A DNA stretch of 64,000 nucleotides from Nostoc sp. GT001 (GTDB taxonomy: Bacteria > Cyanobacteriota > Cyanobacteriia > Cyanobacteriales > Nostocaceae): assembly GCF_030382115.1 (NCBI RefSeq), contig NZ_JAUDRJ010000003.1:2192651-2256650 (forward strand), written 5' to 3'. A program made the translations under genes and the position numbers. Below the pieces are notes generated by a model. The model worked only from the letters and a program-made list of their open reading frames with translations, made no database searches and was not told where the DNA came from. Of the stretch, positions 62,713 through 64,000 are shown piece after piece (the stretch's first letter is position 1; the number at the start of each line of letters is the position of its first letter).

Positions 62713-63771
62713 ATGACTACAACTTTGCAAAATGCATCTCCAATTATCATTGCACACCGAGGTGCTAGCGGTTATCGTCCCGAACATACTTTAGCTGCTT
62801 ATGAATTAGCGATCGCACTAGGGGCTGATTATATTGAACCTGATTTAGTTTCCACTAAAGATGGTATTTTAATTGCTCGTCACGAAAATGAGATTTCTGA
62901 AACCACCGACGTTGCAAGCCATCCAGAATTTGCTCATCTTCAAACCACTAAAATAATTGATGGCGAATCAAAAACTGGCTGGTTTACGGAAGACTTTACC
63001 CTAACAGAACTGAAAACACTACGAGCTAAAGAGCGAATTCCTCAAGTGCGATCGCAAAATATCCCCTATGATGGACTTTTTGAAATTCCCACTCTGCAAG
63101 AAATAATCGATTTAGTCAAGGTTAAAAGTGGCGAAATTAATCGGACGATTGGTATTTACCCAGAAACTAAGCATCCAACTTACTTTCAATCTATTGGGTT
63201 AGCCCTAGAAGCACCCCTACTTGCAACTTTAACAGCCAACGGTTATCAGGGAGCTAACGCACCTGTTTTTATTCAGTCTTTTGAAGTAGGTAATTTACAA
63301 GATTTATCCACAAAGACTGATTTACCTCTAGTGCAATTGCTGAATAACAGTGGTAAACCTTATGATTTTGTCGTTAGTGGTTGCGTAGGCGTTGGCGTAG
63401 CCTCTGTCTGCGACACGCTGCGCGAACGTAGAGAAGCCCACCGTAGGCATCGCACTTATGCAGATTTAGTTACTGCATCAGGTTTAGAAGAAATTGCCAA
63501 ATATGCACAAGCGATAGGAATTCATAAAAATTTACTGGTTCCGAGAGACAACAATGGTAAATTGCGATCGCCTACATCTTTAGTGATAGATGCTCATGCG
63601 GCTGGTTTGCTGGTTCATGTCTGGACTTTCCGCAATGAAGACTGTTTTTTGCCACTGGATTTTCAAGGAAATCCCCAAGGTGAATATGAACTATTTTTCA
63701 GCTTAGGTGTTGATGGCGTATTTAGCGACTACCCAGATACGGCAGCTTGCCACTCTACTCTTCAGTGGTAA
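62713..63771 (+). CDS. glpQ: glycerophosphodiester phosphodiesterase with repeat-encoded insert
   Basis: The start at MTTTLQNAS (62713) gives 352 aa. Catalytic blocks are 'IIAHRGASGYRPEHT' (His, Arg, Glu) and 'GADYIEPDLVSTKDG' (Glu-x-Asp), then His in 'LIARHENEI', and 'GIYPETKHPTYF'. It hydrolyses glycerophosphodiesters to glycerol-3-phosphate and alcohol. Residues about 224-246 ('CVGVGVASVCDTLRERREAH') are the translation of a dispersed palindromic repeat inserted in frame between 'DFVVSG' and 'RTYADLV'. Confidence 0.92.
   Translation: MTTTLQNASPIIIAHRGASGYRPEHTLAAYELAIALGADYIEPDLVSTKDGILIARHENEISETTDVASHPEFAHLQTTKIIDGESKTGWFTEDFTLTELKTLRAKERIPQVRSQNIPYDGLFEIPTLQEIIDLVKVKSGEINRTIGIYPETKHPTYFQSIGLALEAPLLATLTANGYQGANAPVFIQSFEVGNLQDLSTKTDLPLVQLLNNSGKPYDFVVSGCVGVGVASVCDTLRERREAHRRHRTYADLVTASGLEEIAKYAQAIGIHKNLLVPRDNNGKLRSPTSLVIDAHAAGLLVHVWTFRNEDCFLPLDFQGNPQGEYELFFSLGVDGVFSDYPDTAACHSTLQW
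63394..63436 (+). repeat. dispersed repeat inserted in frame within glpQ
   Basis: GGCGTAGCCTCTGTCTGCGA and the next 23 bases match the reverse complement of 59192-59234 with one mismatch in 43. Flanking CGTAGGC pieces (63384-63391 and 63440-63449) extend the repeat to about 66 bp, a multiple of three. Confidence 0.85.
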
Positions 63772-63806
63772 TTTGGTAGGGTAATACAAAATCACAGAAA
63801 AGTAAC

Positions 63807-64000
63807 ATGGTTTTACTTAAGTGGAAATCCTGTATAGCAGCAATTACCTTCACCGCAATCAGTCTTTCTGCATCTAAGTCGGCATTGGCGGTATCTTTAT
63901 ACTCAGTTACTGACTTAGGCAATCTTGCAGGAGAAGCCTACAGTTACGCTACAGATATTAATGACTCAGGTGAGGTAGCCATTAATACTTTGGGTAAGTC
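63807..64000 (+). CDS. secreted HAF-repeat-type protein, 3' end outside window
   Basis: ATG 63807 opens a frame that runs off the window. The first 28 residues are a signal peptide (basic start, 'CIAAITFTAISLSASKSALA'), then 'YSVTDLGNLAGEAYSYATDINDSGEVAIN' begins, seen in pieces. The pattern V-T-D-L-G ... A-x-x-I-N-x-S-G-x-V is the HAF repeat of extracellular proteins, often with a C-terminal sorting signal. Function unknown. Confidence 0.75.
   Translation, partial: MVLLKWKSCIAAITFTAISLSASKSALAVSLYSVTDLGNLAGEAYSYATDINDSGEVAINTLGK

Overview
The window looks like chromosomal DNA of a filamentous, Nostoc-type cyanobacterium. The evidence is many GCGATCGC (HIP1) sites, heptanucleotide tandem repeats, dispersed palindromic repeats, and cyanobacterial gene types (thiC behind a TPP riboswitch, prcA-like protease, KGK protein, RppA/RppB-like two-component pair, DapL). 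All product names come from reading motifs and recalling families; no database search was possible.

The main feature is an 18.7-kb integrated element (932-19681) that splits a DUF4351-family gene. The 5' part of that gene is at 20211-19666 and the 3' part at 931-581. The two parts share the 16-bp direct repeat TTCTAATTCATCTATT, and joining them through one copy gives an uninterrupted 298-codon protein. The element has a tyrosine recombinase at its left end and paired TGAGTAGC motifs near both ends. A tRNA-Lys(CUU) 3' fragment lies just inside the right end. The left arm (minus strand) encodes small zinc-cluster proteins, small membrane proteins and a membrane-anchored FtsK/HerA-like P-loop ATPase. 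The centre has a ribbon-helix-helix regulator and a DUF3854/VirE-like primase-helicase. The 3' end of the primase-helicase gene carries a cluster of 9-bp iterons. The right arm (plus strand, 11948-18529) is a tight run of small beta-rich, paralogous and coiled-coil/membrane proteins that resemble virion components. I see no relaxase, terminase, portal or tail tape-measure gene. My inference is an integrated, non-tailed virus-like or phage-plasmid element of an undescribed type.

Right of the element: a propeptide-like small protein, a prcA-like calcium-dependent protease gene with an in-frame TAG, thiC, a D-lactate-dehydrogenase-like gene and a P-type cation ATPase (20.2-28.9 kb). Next come small membrane proteins, an OmpR-type two-component pair, rluE-like, lnt, gyrA, a ClC channel and htpX (29-41 kb). 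An ion and metal transport stretch follows (ChrB-like plus MFS, RCK-type K+ channel, Na+/K+:H+ antiporter with a structured leader, second ClC; 41.5-48.8 kb). After that are an RloA/RloB (AbiL-like) defence pair, a Uma2 protein, a frameshifted dapL, a type II NADH dehydrogenase, a DUF4349 lipoprotein and ilvC (49-56.9 kb). The final part holds a SET protein, an Fe/2OG oxygenase-like protein, an EamA transporter, an OvoA-like sulfoxide synthase, a glycerophosphodiester phosphodiesterase and the start of a HAF-repeat protein (57-64 kb).

Dispersed repeats are unusually informative here. Several MITE-like families with terminal inverted repeats occur, and two housekeeping genes (lnt and the phosphodiesterase) carry dispersed repeats inserted in frame. 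Five genes have single-base frame disruptions or a stop (RHH gene, a small phage-like gene, the primase tail, prcA, dapL). Because dapL should be essential, sequencing error has to be excluded before these are called pseudogenes.
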